This document shows, piece by piece, positions 1-8,355 of a DNA stretch of 64,000 nt. The position numbers and the translations under genes are program-made. The notes beneath the pieces are model-generated. The model did no database searches, was not told the DNA's origin, and saw only the letters and a list, made by a program, of their open reading frames with translations. The stretch spans positions 227,731 to 291,730 of the forward strand of contig NZ_BAABWX010000002.1 of NCBI RefSeq assembly GCF_040364665.1, given 5' to 3'. The stretch comes from Cognatishimia sp. WU-CL00825 (GTDB taxonomy: Bacteria; Pseudomonadota; Alphaproteobacteria; Rhodobacterales; Rhodobacteraceae). The stretch's first letter is position 1. Each line of letters starts with the position of its first letter.

Positions 1-553
1 CATCCGGTTTGGGTTTTGACCCGCACGCACTGCAGCCCACGTGAGTGACCACCGATGCAATGCACGCTTAGGCCGTCGCGAATTTCAGCAGTGCCGTCAT
101 AAAAACAGAGCTTGCCCGCATAAAGCCGTTTGACCGCGTCGCAGATATGGCCCGCGGTGAAGGGCGCGCGCAAAGTGTCGTGGCACATGCAGGGGCCGGT
201 TGCAAAGGCCATCTCGGCGGATTGAAGATGAAGGCGGGCGTTGGGGAACATGTGCAATCCGCCCGCATGGTCATAATGCAGATGGGTGACGATCACATCG
301 GTGACGGCTTCGGGGATGATGCCCAGCGGCTTTAGGGCGTCGCGCGGATCCATCAGGATGGGACGGTTGCGCGCCTTGGCCTCTGTTGTGTCATAGCCGG
401 TATCCACCAGAATGGTTTCAGCCCCGCGCCGCAAGACCCAGATGAAGTAATCCATGTCATGCGGGGCATCGTGGTTGTCATCAAAGATAAAGCTGTCAGC
501 CCGCGTGCGGCTGTTGCGGTCAGCATATTTGACCGAATAAACTTCCCAATCAC
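1..553 (-). CDS. MBL-fold metallo-hydrolase (N-acyl homoserine lactonase-like), partial at left edge
   Basis: The frame opens with GTG at 553, directly after the TGA of the ABM gene, and runs off the left edge, so only about 184 N-terminal codons are present. Translation shows a metallo-beta-lactamase fold: an early DTGYDT strand and then the zinc signature HLHYDHAGG, followed by a further conserved segment GGHS near the edge. This arrangement matches the AHL-lactonase/ring-opening hydrolase branch of the superfamily. As last gene of the tctC-tctB-tctA-ABM unit it probably hydrolyses a lactone or ester related to the imported carboxylate; that role is inference, and quorum quenching is an alternative. 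The C-terminus is not visible. Confidence 0.85.
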
Positions 554-841
554 TCACCGGTGGACCTCGTGGAATAGTTTGATGGTTTTCTCTGCGATCA
601 TGGATTGAACCGCAGCGTCGAAGCTTTGAAAGTGGTCGCTTTGCAGATGGGTGTCAAATGCGGCGCGATCTTTGTAGATTTCATATAGGAACACGGTGTT
701 TGGGTCGTTGCCGCGACAAACGTCAAAGACAAGACAGCCGGGTTCTTCGCGCAGTGAGGTTTGGGCGTTTTGCAGCATCAGGGGCATAAAATCCCCTGAT
801 GCGCTTGGATGTAAGGTGAAGGTTACTGTTACCACATACAT
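554..841 (-). CDS. Putative quinol monooxygenase / ABM-domain protein
   Basis: A 95-residue protein of the antibiotic biosynthesis monooxygenase (dimeric alpha/beta barrel) family, which usually measures 95-110 residues. It opens with the typical beta strand YVVTVTFTLHP. It then has an EEPGCLVFDV segment and the conserved FLYEIYKDRAAFDTHLQSDHF block, whose aromatic residues line the barrel. Members act on quinols or small enolic and lactone compounds without a cofactor, and many are uncharacterised. Its ATG shares one base with the TGA of tctA (TGATG) and its stop abuts the GTG of the MBL hydrolase, so the three are translationally coupled. A role in processing the tricarboxylate-type substrate is inference. 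Confidence 0.85.
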   Translation of the reverse strand: MYVVTVTFTLHPSASGDFMPLMLQNAQTSLREEPGCLVFDVCRGNDPNTVFLYEIYKDRAAFDTHLQSDHFQSFDAAVQSMIAEKTIKLFHEVHR

Positions 842-2352
842 CAGACAAATTTGCCTTTCATCCAGGTAAAGCTGCGCTTGGCGGCGGGGAATTGAGCCAG
901 GATCAGCGCGATATTGAGTGTGAGCAGAATCGCGGCACCGGGGCGCGAGATAAACACCGACATATCGCCGTCTGAAATCAGCAACGAGCGGCGGAAGGTT
1001 TCGTCAAACATGCCCCCAAGGATGACGCCGATCACCAGCGGGGCAATCGGATAGCGCATCAGGTTCATGAAAAAGGCCACAAGTCCAACACCCAGCATCA
1101 GGTATAGATCGTTGATACCGCCACCCACCGAAAAGCTGCCGATGGTGGTCAGGACCATGACAATCGGCAAAAAGATGGTTTGCGGGATGCGCAGGATCTT
1201 GATGAAGATCTTGGCAGTGAACAGCCCCATGATGAACATGGTCAGGCTGGCCAGAACCAGAATGGCAACCACGCGCAGAATGATCGCCGGATCAATGGTA
1301 GGGCCGGGGATGATGTTGTTGATCTTGAAAGCGCCCATCAGGGCCGCAGCAGGGGGGGAGCCGGGGATGCCAAGCACCAAAAGCGGGATAAGCGCGCCGC
1401 CGATACAGGCATTGTTGGCTGTTTCAGAGCTGAGCAGACCTTCGAGGCTGCCTTTGCCGAATTGATCGCCTTCTTTAGAGACGGTTTTGCCGACTCCGTA
1501 GCTGACCCAGCCAGCCACATCTTCGCCCACGCCGGGCAAAGCACCCACGCCGGTGCCGATGACACCCGAGCGGCCGATGGTGGGCAGATAGCGTTTCACG
1601 GTTTTCAAATTCGGAACAATGCTGCCTTTGAGTTCAAGCAGTTTGCCCGCCTCGATATGGCGCATGCCTTCGATGATCTGCGGGATCGCAAAGGCCCCCA
1701 TCAGGACGGGCACAACTTGAAACCCGGACAGCATGTATGACCAGCCAAAAGTGTAACGCGGTTCTGATAACAGCGGGTCAAGTCCAACCATGGCCATGGC
1801 AAGGCCAACAAGGCCGGCAATCCAGCCTTTGATGACCAGATCTTCGCTCATCAATGTGCCGGAAAGCAGGATACCAAAGAGGGCAAGTAGGGCTTTTTCC
1901 GGGCTGGCGATGTTTTTGGAAACCAGCAGCAGCAACCAGACAAAGATCAGCAGGGCAAAGGTGCCAATAATGGTGCCGATAAAGCTGGCGGTTGTGGTCA
2001 TGCCAAGCGCTTCGCCGCCACGACCAGCCTTGGCCAGCGGATAGCCATCCATGGCCGTGGCCGCACTGGCGGCGGTGCCGGGAATGTTCAGCAATATAGA
2101 GGGGTAAGAGCCACCATAGATCGCGCCAACATAGGCCCCAAGCAGGGCAATCAGCGAGTAATCCAGTGGGATTTTGTTGCTAAAGAAGCCGGTGAGGATC
2201 GTGACCGCCAAGGTGGCTGTCAGGCCGGGCAGGGCCCCAAAAGTGATGCCCAGAAAAACAGAGGTGATCAGGTAAATATAAGTGAGCGGGTCGACCACAA
2301 GGTCCACCATCGCAACCCCAAAACCGGCCAGCTGTGAAAAGACGAATTCCAT
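841..2352 (-). CDS. tctA: Tripartite tricarboxylate transporter permease TctA
   Basis: A 503-residue polytopic membrane protein, the usual length of TctA, with about a dozen hydrophobic segments. The family signature near the N-terminus is visible: GITFGALPGLTATLAVTIL, then GGSYPSILLNIPGTAASAATAMDGYPLA. A second internal copy, TGVGALPGVGEDVAGWVSYG, is also present, consistent with the duplicated TctA fold. TctA forms the large membrane channel of TTT systems, which use an electrochemical gradient and a periplasmic binding protein to import citrate-like carboxylates. It lies one base downstream of tctB and just upstream of the ABM gene. The substrate cannot be predicted from sequence. Confidence 0.96.
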   Translation of the reverse strand: MEFVFSQLAGFGVAMVDLVVDPLTYIYLITSVFLGITFGALPGLTATLAVTILTGFFSNKIPLDYSLIALLGAYVGAIYGGSYPSILLNIPGTAASAATAMDGYPLAKAGRGGEALGMTTTASFIGTIIGTFALLIFVWLLLLVSKNIASPEKALLALFGILLSGTLMSEDLVIKGWIAGLVGLAMAMVGLDPLLSEPRYTFGWSYMLSGFQVVPVLMGAFAIPQIIEGMRHIEAGKLLELKGSIVPNLKTVKRYLPTIGRSGVIGTGVGALPGVGEDVAGWVSYGVGKTVSKEGDQFGKGSLEGLLSSETANNACIGGALIPLLVLGIPGSPPAAALMGAFKINNIIPGPTIDPAIILRVVAILVLASLTMFIMGLFTAKIFIKILRIPQTIFLPIVMVLTTIGSFSVGGGINDLYLMLGVGLVAFFMNLMRYPIAPLVIGVILGGMFDETFRRSLLISDGDMSVFISRPGAAILLTLNIALILAQFPAAKRSFTWMKGKFV

Positions 2353-2353
2353 G

Positions 2354-3100
2354 TTACCGGCTCCAGAGCGGTTTGAGGTTTACGTAGTAGTTGTATTCGA
2401 TCTGGCTAAAGATCAGGCCGGTGCGGTTTGGCACATTTTGACGGAAGCCAAAGGCCATGGCGCAGACCAGAATAAACGGTGCTAACACGCTGAGCAGGGG
2501 CACAAGCCGCGCTACCTTGTCGGATTTGGATTTGGCGAGAGACACCAGAACAAGACCGATCCAGAGCAGCAAAACCACCCAATCGTCACCATGGGCTTTC
2601 CATTGGGACTGGGGCAGATGCGTGACAAAGGCATAAAGCCCAGCGGCAAAGACAAAGAGAGACGAGGTGACCATGCGGTCCCGGTGCCCGCCGCGATACC
2701 CATAGATCAACGCGGTGATCAAAAGCGCGGAGCTGATGATAAAGTCGACCCGTGGCACCAGCCCCACAATATAGCCGGTTAAAATGGCTGCAATTGTGGT
2801 AAAGCGCAGCGCTTCGTTCTTGTCCCAGCCAAGCCCAATAGAACTAAGCGCGTGCTGTGCCCCACCGGCTTTGATGGCAATGACAAACAGCACAATGGAC
2901 AGCACAAGCATGCCGCCAAAAATGCCCAGCGGCACCAGCGCGGCGGAATTGAACCAATCCGCGCTGACGCCTGCTCGGTTTGCGCCAAACAGTGGAATTT
3001 GTGATGTTTTCCAAAGAAAAAACAGAGATAGGAAGAAAAGGCCTATCGCTGACCAGAAATCGCGGGCCCGCAGCACCGTGATGTCGTCTGAATTATCCAA
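2354..3100 (-). CDS. tctB: Tripartite tricarboxylate transporter small membrane subunit TctB
   Basis: The small membrane subunit of the TTT system, with four or more hydrophobic segments; TctB proteins are weakly conserved. I place the start at TTG (3098-3100), giving 248 residues, because GGGGAG lies six bases upstream of it. The frame stays open farther upstream to 3148, but that extension runs through the intercistronic hairpin and has no ribosome-binding site. TctB accompanies TctA in the membrane and is needed for transport. It sits between tctC and tctA. The stop is one base from the tctA start. Confidence 0.9.
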   Translation of the reverse strand: MDNSDDITVLRARDFWSAIGLFFLSLFFLWKTSQIPLFGANRAGVSADWFNSAALVPLGIFGGMLVLSIVLFVIAIKAGGAQHALSSIGLGWDKNEALRFTTIAAILTGYIVGLVPRVDFIISSALLITALIYGYRGGHRDRMVTSSLFVFAAGLYAFVTHLPQSQWKAHGDDWVVLLLWIGLVLVSLAKSKSDKVARLVPLLSVLAPFILVCAMAFGFRQNVPNRTGLIFSQIEYNYYVNLKPLWSR

Positions 3101-3121
3101 AGTGTTCTCCCCAAATAGAAA

Positions 3122-3142
3122 AGGGCGCCACAGGGGCGCCCT
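3122..3142 (-). terminator. Intercistronic hairpin between tctC and tctB (attenuator-like)
   Basis: An 8-bp perfect stem (AGGGCGCC / GGCGCCCT) with a 5-base loop. In the direction of the operon it is followed by TTTTCTATTT and then the tctB ribosome-binding site. This has the form of a leaky intrinsic terminator or 3' mRNA stabiliser that would leave the binding protein tctC more abundant than the membrane subunits. Confidence 0.7.
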
Positions 3143-3157
3143 CGTCACTGATTGTGA

Positions 3158-4165
3158 TTAAGGCTTGGCGATGCCAAGAGACATTGGATCAACGGTTGCT
3201 GCACCCAGATCTTTCAAAGTGTAGGCAAATGTTGCTTCGAGTGTTTCAAACAATTTCTGTGCTTCTTCACCATATTGTCCACCCACATCATAGTTGTTGG
3301 CAGAGGCCCATGTTGCAACGGTGTCAGAGGCGATGGCCATTTCAAACGCTGCGCCAAGCTTGGCTTTGACGGCGTCATCCGCAGAGCTGTGGACTGCAAA
3401 ACCAATGGCCTGTTTCAGCGGCAGATACTTGTCCAGACCTTCATAGGCTGAGAAGGCAGACGGCACGGTTTTGCCTGCAATTTCAACAGAGTCTGGTGTC
3501 AGCATTGCCAGTGGCTTCAGTTGACCACCTTCGATCAAAGCCGCTTGTTCTGCCAGCGAGGTCACAACCAGCGCAACTTCGCCCGCCATGGCGGCTTCTT
3601 GGCCAGGTGCAGAGCCTTTATAAGGCACGAATTTGAATTCGGCACCCGCGCCCTGTTGGATGGCCAGCAGGTTCAGGTGGTGAATGGAACCGGCCCCGGA
3701 TGCGGCCGCAGGAATTGTGCCAGGCGCGGCTTTGGCCGCATCTACCAGTTCCTGGATGGTGTTATAGGGGCTGTTGGCTGGCACTGAGATCAGGTCAGGA
3801 GAGCCACCGACGATGAAAGGATACCAGTAATCAAACTTTTGATCCCAGCCGCCTTGGACCGCTGCGGTCACATTGGATTCTGAGAGACCGACCAAAGTGT
3901 AGCCGTCGTCGGCCTGATTCTGCACATAAACCATGCCGTTTGACCCGGCGACGCCACCGGTTTGGTTGATCACGTTGATCGAGACCGGCAGGTGTTTTTC
4001 CATTTCGGCCATGATCATGCGGTTGATGGTGTCGGTGCCACCGCCTGCGCCCCATACAACAGCCGTTGTAATGTCGCGGTACGGGTATTCTTGGGCTGTG
4101 GCAGCGGTGCCGAAACCTGCAACCACTGCGGTCACAGCTGCGATTCTGCTCAGTGTGAATTTCAT
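3158..4165 (-). CDS. tctC: Tripartite tricarboxylate transporter substrate-binding protein TctC
   Basis: A 335-residue periplasmic binding protein of the Bug/TctC family. The start at 4165 (MKFTLSRI...) is chosen because GGGAGG precedes it and a classic signal peptide follows, with hydrophobic core AAVTAVVAGFG and cleavage near ATA-QEYPYR. The open frame to 4342 only crosses the divergent promoter. Family features include the VVWGAGGGTDTINRM loop near residues 35-50 and a GSGAGSIHHLN segment binding carboxylate. It is the first gene of the leftward unit tctC-tctB-tctA-ABM-MBL. It delivers the ligand to TctAB. The ligand is unknown; family members bind citrate, other di- and tricarboxylates, and aromatic acids. 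Confidence 0.95.
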   Translation of the reverse strand: MKFTLSRIAAVTAVVAGFGTAATAQEYPYRDITTAVVWGAGGGTDTINRMIMAEMEKHLPVSINVINQTGGVAGSNGMVYVQNQADDGYTLVGLSESNVTAAVQGGWDQKFDYWYPFIVGGSPDLISVPANSPYNTIQELVDAAKAAPGTIPAAASGAGSIHHLNLLAIQQGAGAEFKFVPYKGSAPGQEAAMAGEVALVVTSLAEQAALIEGGQLKPLAMLTPDSVEIAGKTVPSAFSAYEGLDKYLPLKQAIGFAVHSSADDAVKAKLGAAFEMAIASDTVATWASANNYDVGGQYGEEAQKLFETLEATFAYTLKDLGAATVDPMSLGIAKP

Positions 4166-4200
4166 TTTGTCATTCCTCCCAAAGGTAATGCGTTTTGTGT

Positions 4201-4232
4201 TGCATTTAATTGCGTATGCGTTAATTAATGCA
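4201..4232. promoter_or_regulatory. Candidate operator(s) in the tctC / dehydrogenase divergent promoter
   Basis: The 133-bp divergent spacer contains TGCGTTAATTAATGCA (4217-4232), a 16-bp palindrome broken only by one G/T pair. A related word, TGCATTTAATTGCG (4201-4214), lies just to its left. Both arms lie between the two start codons, where a shared repressor would act. The FCD-type GntR regulator encoded three genes to the right is the obvious candidate ligand; this is inference from position and symmetry. Confidence 0.55.
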
Positions 4233-4298
4233 TTGTCAACTTTTGGATCAAAAAATCCACACACAAACCAAAACCAACCGGAAGGAAGTGGTGGCGAT

Positions 4299-5390
4299 AT
4301 GGGAACTACATTTGAGATCGCGGTATTTGAGGGAGACGGCATTGGCCCAGAAATTACAGGCCCAACGGTCGATATCCTGCGCCGTATGTCAGATGCCTCT
4401 GACGCCTATGCGCTGACATTCACCGATGCTCCGGCGGGGGCCGCGCATTACGCGAAAACCGGCGAATCACTGCCAGAGGCATCGATGGACATTGCCCGCC
4501 GGTCTGACGCGATTCTGTTGTCGGCCATGGGGTTGCCGGAGGTGCGCTATGCAGATGGGACGGAAATTTCACCACAAATTGACCTGCGCAAAGCGTTGAC
4601 GCTTTTTGCGGGTGTGCGTCCGGTGACGGTACGGGCGGGGCAAAATACCCCGTTGAATATGCCCGAGGGCAAAGAGATTGATTTTGTCCTGATCCGCGAA
4701 AGCACTGAAGGGCTGTTTTATACCCAAGGCAGCGGCGAAGTGACAGAAAACGAAGCGCGCGAAACGCTTTTGATCACGCGGGATATTTCGGAAAAACTGT
4801 TCAAGTTTACCTTTGAGCTGGCGCAAAACCGTAAAAACGCCGGGCGTGGAACAGGGCGTGTCACCTGTGTTGACAAGGCCAATGTGTTCCGAGCATTTGC
4901 CTTTTTCCGCGAGATGTTTGACGTTGAAGCCAAGAGGCACCCAGAATTGTCGGCTGACCACGCTTATGTGGATGCGACCGCGCTTTGGATGGTGCAGAAA
5001 CCTTGGGATTTTGATGTTTTGGTCACCGAAAACATGTTTGGCGATATCCTTTCTGACCTTGGCGCTGGGCTGATGGGCGGGCTGGGATTGGCACCGTCTG
5101 CAGATATTGGCTTGGAGAATGCGGTATTTCAGCCTTGTCATGGTTCTGCGCCTGACATCGCGGGACAGGGTCTAGCCAATCCACATGCGATGATTTTGTC
5201 GGCGGCCATGATGCTGGATTGGTTGGGGATCAAACACGACAACCCAGCCTTATTGGCAGATGGCAAACGTCTGCGCGAGGCGGTCGAGAACGTGGTTGCG
5301 GACGGCCGGGTTTTGACGCGTGATCTTGGCGGGTCCGCAGGCACGCAAGACGCGGCTGCGGCGGTCTTGGACAGTTTGTTTGTGGCATGA
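4299..5390 (+). CDS. Isocitrate/isopropylmalate dehydrogenase-family oxidoreductase
   Basis: A 363-residue member of the NAD(P)-dependent beta-decarboxylating dehydrogenase family. The ATG at 4299 follows GGAAGGAAG; the frame upstream is only divergent-promoter sequence. Visible motifs are FEGDGIGPEI at the N-terminus, the substrate loop RESTEGLFY, the catalytic lysine in CVDKANV, the metal aspartates in ENMFGDILSDLGAGL, and the cofactor segment CHGSAPDIAGQG. These oxidise a 2-hydroxy acid carrying a neighbouring carboxylate and decarboxylate it. No leu genes are nearby, and the pairing with a TTT importer suggests a catabolic tartrate/malate-like substrate rather than leucine synthesis. It overlaps the next gene by ATGA. 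Confidence 0.9.
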   Translation: MGTTFEIAVFEGDGIGPEITGPTVDILRRMSDASDAYALTFTDAPAGAAHYAKTGESLPEASMDIARRSDAILLSAMGLPEVRYADGTEISPQIDLRKALTLFAGVRPVTVRAGQNTPLNMPEGKEIDFVLIRESTEGLFYTQGSGEVTENEARETLLITRDISEKLFKFTFELAQNRKNAGRGTGRVTCVDKANVFRAFAFFREMFDVEAKRHPELSADHAYVDATALWMVQKPWDFDVLVTENMFGDILSDLGAGLMGGLGLAPSADIGLENAVFQPCHGSAPDIAGQGLANPHAMILSAAMMLDWLGIKHDNPALLADGKRLREAVENVVADGRVLTRDLGGSAGTQDAAAAVLDSLFVA

Positions 5391-6418
5391 GTTTTGAACG
5401 CAACATCAGAGTAGCCTGTGTGGGTGCGGGCTATTTCAGCCAGTTCCACTATGGCAGCTGGGCCCGTATGGCGCGTGTGGATCTGGTTGGATCCTGCAAT
5501 CGAGAGATCACGAAGGCACAGGCCACGGGCCTGCCGGCCTATAATGATCTGGAGGTGATGATTGCCGAGCAGAAACCAGATCTGCTGGACATCATCCTGC
5601 CCCCGGTGGCCCATGCCGCCACTATACGACAAGCCTTGGCGCAGGGCATCAAATGGATGATCTGTCAAAAGCCGTTCTGTCAGGATCTTGCCGAAGCGAA
5701 AGCGATTATTGCCGAAGCAGAGGCGGTCGGGGCCACCATTGTGGTGCATGAAAACTTTCGGTTTCAGCCGTGGTATCGCGCCATCAAAGATCTGTTGGAC
5801 GGCCAGCGGATCGGCACTTTGCAACAGGCGACCTTTCGGTTGCGTCCGGGCGACGGTCAAGGGCCCGAGGCCTATTTGCAGCGGCAGCCGTATTTTCAGG
5901 ATATGCCAAAGTTTCTGGTGCATGAAACCGCGGTGCATTGGGTGGATACCTTTCGGTATCTGTTGGGCAACCCCACGGCTGTCTACGCGGATTTGCGCCG
6001 GATGAACCCGGTGATTGCCGGTGAAGACGCGGGCTATATCCTGTTTGACCACCCAAATCAGGTGCGCGCCCTATTTGATGGCAACCGCCACCTTGACCAT
6101 GCGGCGGATAATTTGCGTCGCACAATGGGCGAGGCGATCTTTGAAGGCACCGAGGGGGTGATCGCGCTTTACGGCGACGGCAGTGTGACTTTGCGGCGTT
6201 TTGGCAGCACCGATGAAGCACAGATAAAAGCGGCGGATACCTGGGACGGATTTGGCGGTGATTGCGTTCATGCCTTGCAAACCCACGTTATTTCAGGCTT
6301 GTTTGGGGAAACGCAGTTGGAAAACCAAGCTTTGGACTATATCAAGGTTATTGAGATTGAAGAGGCGATTTATACCTCTGCACGGATCGAAAAGAAAATC
6401 GCTCTGGGGGACACTTGA
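5387..6418 (+). CDS. Gfo/Idh/MocA-family oxidoreductase
   Basis: A 343-residue protein with the N-terminal NAD(P) Rossmann motif ACVGAGYFSQFHYGSWA. The family EKP signature appears as CQKPFCQD near residue 95, and the C-terminal alpha/beta half carries HETAVHWVDTFRYL, which supplies the usual catalytic histidine region. Members oxidise or reduce cyclic sugars, inositols and related alcohols. The glutamate of EKP is replaced by glutamine, a tolerated but uncommon variant. It is translationally coupled on both sides (ATGA with the dehydrogenase; its TGA overlaps the TTG of the regulator). The substrate is presumably a derivative of the TTT-imported compound. Confidence 0.9.
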   Translation: MSFERNIRVACVGAGYFSQFHYGSWARMARVDLVGSCNREITKAQATGLPAYNDLEVMIAEQKPDLLDIILPPVAHAATIRQALAQGIKWMICQKPFCQDLAEAKAIIAEAEAVGATIVVHENFRFQPWYRAIKDLLDGQRIGTLQQATFRLRPGDGQGPEAYLQRQPYFQDMPKFLVHETAVHWVDTFRYLLGNPTAVYADLRRMNPVIAGEDAGYILFDHPNQVRALFDGNRHLDHAADNLRRTMGEAIFEGTEGVIALYGDGSVTLRRFGSTDEAQIKAADTWDGFGGDCVHALQTHVISGLFGETQLENQALDYIKVIEIEEAIYTSARIEKKIALGDT

Positions 6419-7092
6419 ACCAAGCCGCATCCAAATCTTTGTCAAATTCACAGCGCGCCTTGCGCGAGCTGCGTAAAATGATTTTTTCAGGCGAATTGGC
6501 CGGCGGAACGGATCACCTTGAAAGCGAATTGGCCGAACAATTGGGCATGTCGCGTACGCCGGTGCGCGAAGCGGCGCTTACATTGGAAAACCAAGGACTG
6601 CTAGAGCTGCGTCCGCGCAAGGGGGTGCGGATATTGCCTCTGTCCCCAAGCGATATGCGCGAGATCTATGAAGTGCTGACAGAGCTGGAAAGCCTGGCGG
6701 CTGAGCAAGCGGCCAAACGCGGCTATGACGCCGCGGCGCTAGGTAATCTTGCGCGGGCCATTGAGGATATGGATCTGGCGATCGCCGAACAGGCGCTAGA
6801 GGCTTGGGCCGAGGCGGATGACCGTTTTCACGCGGAATTGGTGCGCTTGGGCGGCAACAGCCGGGTGAATACCATATTTCATATGATGAACGATCAGGTG
6901 CGGCGCGCGCGTATGACAACATTGTTCATTCGTCCGCTGCCGACAAAGTCAAACGCGGACCATCGTGCGGTTTATGAAGCCATCAAGAATGGCGACGCAC
7001 AGACGGCACGCACACGGCATCGCGAACATCGTCAGCACGCCAAAGATATATTGATAGAGTTGATCGAGAAGCACCGGTTGAGCCGCCTTTAA
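6415..7092 (+). CDS. GntR-family transcriptional regulator (FCD domain)
   Basis: A 225-residue regulator. The start is TTG at 6415, overlapping the TGA of the oxidoreductase, with a G-rich run just upstream. The N-terminal winged helix (about residues 10-75) shows the family pattern SELAEQLGMSRTPVREAALTLE followed by GLLELRPRKGVRIL. The C-terminal FCD helical domain carries acidic and histidine residues (DDRFH, DHRAV, RHREH) in the positions that bind a metal and carboxylate effector. It closes the rightward operon and most likely regulates the divergent tct promoter through the palindrome at 4217. The effector is unknown. Confidence 0.92.
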   Translation: MNQAASKSLSNSQRALRELRKMIFSGELAGGTDHLESELAEQLGMSRTPVREAALTLENQGLLELRPRKGVRILPLSPSDMREIYEVLTELESLAAEQAAKRGYDAAALGNLARAIEDMDLAIAEQALEAWAEADDRFHAELVRLGGNSRVNTIFHMMNDQVRRARMTTLFIRPLPTKSNADHRAVYEAIKNGDAQTARTRHREHRQHAKDILIELIEKHRLSRL

Positions 7093-7441
7093 GGCGCTGC
7101 TGTGGGACCGAGAGGGACGTTTTGCAGAGTGATCTAAGTGTTTTCCCCATCGCATAGGCCGGGTTTGACCAAGTGAAGTCACGTGTCGAACGTTAGTGGC
7201 TTGTCAACAATTTGCGGCTCTATTAAGCATCGTTTCGAGACGTGCAACAATTTGCCTCACTAATTTTGGGAGAATTTTTAGCAACAACTCCCCCTCTTTT
7301 TTTGAACTCTTTGAAATTAAACATAATTCACGTTTTGCCTTGCTCAGCAGGGGCCTGCCCATTGAAATTCGAATCCTTCACGGAATTCTGCGAACGTGTT
7401 AGGACAAACCCATATTATTGAAGTGCCTGGAAGGACCGATC
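7093..7441. promoter_or_regulatory. Intergenic region upstream of galU
   Basis: About 350 bp without a credible gene. It is clearly more AT-rich than its flanks and carries an 11-base direct repeat CAACAATTTGC (7205-7215 and 7245-7255), exactly 40 bp apart. A T-run (CCCCCTCTTTTTTTG) lies near 7290. It presumably holds the galU promoter. The repeat spacing, close to four helical turns, would suit a cooperatively binding regulator, but no particular factor can be named. I see no strong terminator for the preceding operon. Confidence 0.4.
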
Positions 7442-8335
7442 ATGCACAAGAAAGTCACAAAAGCTATTTTTCCAGTTGCTGGCCTCGGCACACGTTTTTT
7501 ACCAGCGACAAAATCTGTTCCAAAAGAAATCATGACATTGGTTGATCGTCCGTTGATCCAATATGCGATCGACGAAGCACGGGCCGCCGGAATTACCGAA
7601 TTTATTTTTGTGACCTCGCGCGGCAAAGGCGCCTTGGAAGACTATTTTGATCATTCGCCAACTTTGGAAGCAGAGCTTGAGCGCAAAGGCAAAACAGACC
7701 TAATGGAAGTCTTGCAAGATACTTATATGGATTCTGGTGCGGTGGCCTATGTGCGCCAGCACAAGGCGATGGGTCTGGGTCACGCCGTGTGGTGTGCGCG
7801 TCGCCTGATTGGCAACGAGCCAGTAGCTGTATTGTTGCCCGATGACGTGATTGCGTCAGATACACCTTGTCTTAAGCAGATGGTCGAAGCTTATGAGCAA
7901 ACTGGTGGCAACGTTGTGGCAGCGATGGAAGTGCCTTCTGAGCGCACTTCGTCCTATGGCGTGTTGGACGTCAAAGAAGACATGGGCAATATGGTGTCGG
8001 TGAAAGGCATGGTTGAAAAACCAGAAGCCGGTACAGCGCCATCGAATTTGGCTGTGATTGGCCGCTATATCCTGACGCCAGATGTGCTGGGTCATCTTGA
8101 CACAATGGAAGAGGGTGCAGGTGGCGAGATCCAGTTGACCGATGCCATTGCCAAAGAAATTCAGGCCTCTGACAATGTATATGGCTTCCGTTTCCGCGGA
8201 CAGCGTTTCGATTGCGGCTCTAAAGCAGGCTTCTTGCAAGCGACGGTGGCATTTGGCCTGGCGCGCGAAGAGTTGAAAGACGAGCTGCAAGGGTATTTGA
8301 ATGAACTGGCGGCGGTGAAACAAGCCGCAGAATAA
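7442..8335 (+). CDS. galU: UTP--glucose-1-phosphate uridylyltransferase
   Basis: A 297-residue GalU. The ATG at 7442 follows GGAAGG; the in-frame ATG eight codons earlier has no ribosome-binding site. Clear motifs are the nucleotide-binding loop FPVAGLGTRFLPATKSVPKE, DRPLIQYAIDEA, the acidic VLLPDDVI, and VEKPEAG. The enzyme makes UDP-glucose from UTP and glucose-1-phosphate in the cytoplasm, feeding exopolysaccharide, cell-envelope glycan and osmoprotectant synthesis. It sits 20 bp upstream of galE, so the pair would supply UDP-glucose and UDP-galactose together. Confidence 0.97.
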   Translation: MHKKVTKAIFPVAGLGTRFLPATKSVPKEIMTLVDRPLIQYAIDEARAAGITEFIFVTSRGKGALEDYFDHSPTLEAELERKGKTDLMEVLQDTYMDSGAVAYVRQHKAMGLGHAVWCARRLIGNEPVAVLLPDDVIASDTPCLKQMVEAYEQTGGNVVAAMEVPSERTSSYGVLDVKEDMGNMVSVKGMVEKPEAGTAPSNLAVIGRYILTPDVLGHLDTMEEGAGGEIQLTDAIAKEIQASDNVYGFRFRGQRFDCGSKAGFLQATVAFGLAREELKDELQGYLNELAAVKQAAE

Positions 8336-8355
8336 CACTTAGGACAAAGCAAACG

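Noticed and set aside
3933-4298. Long 5' extension of the dehydrogenase frame into tctC
   Set aside because: It would overlap the divergent tctC gene and promoter; the ATG at 4299 has a strong GGAAGG and starts the family N-terminus.
5138-6052. 304-codon open frame on the minus strand opposite the oxidoreductase gene
   Set aside because: It is antisense to a clear Gfo/Idh/MocA gene, lacks a ribosome-binding site and has no recognisable motif. High-GC codon usage commonly leaves such open antisense frames.
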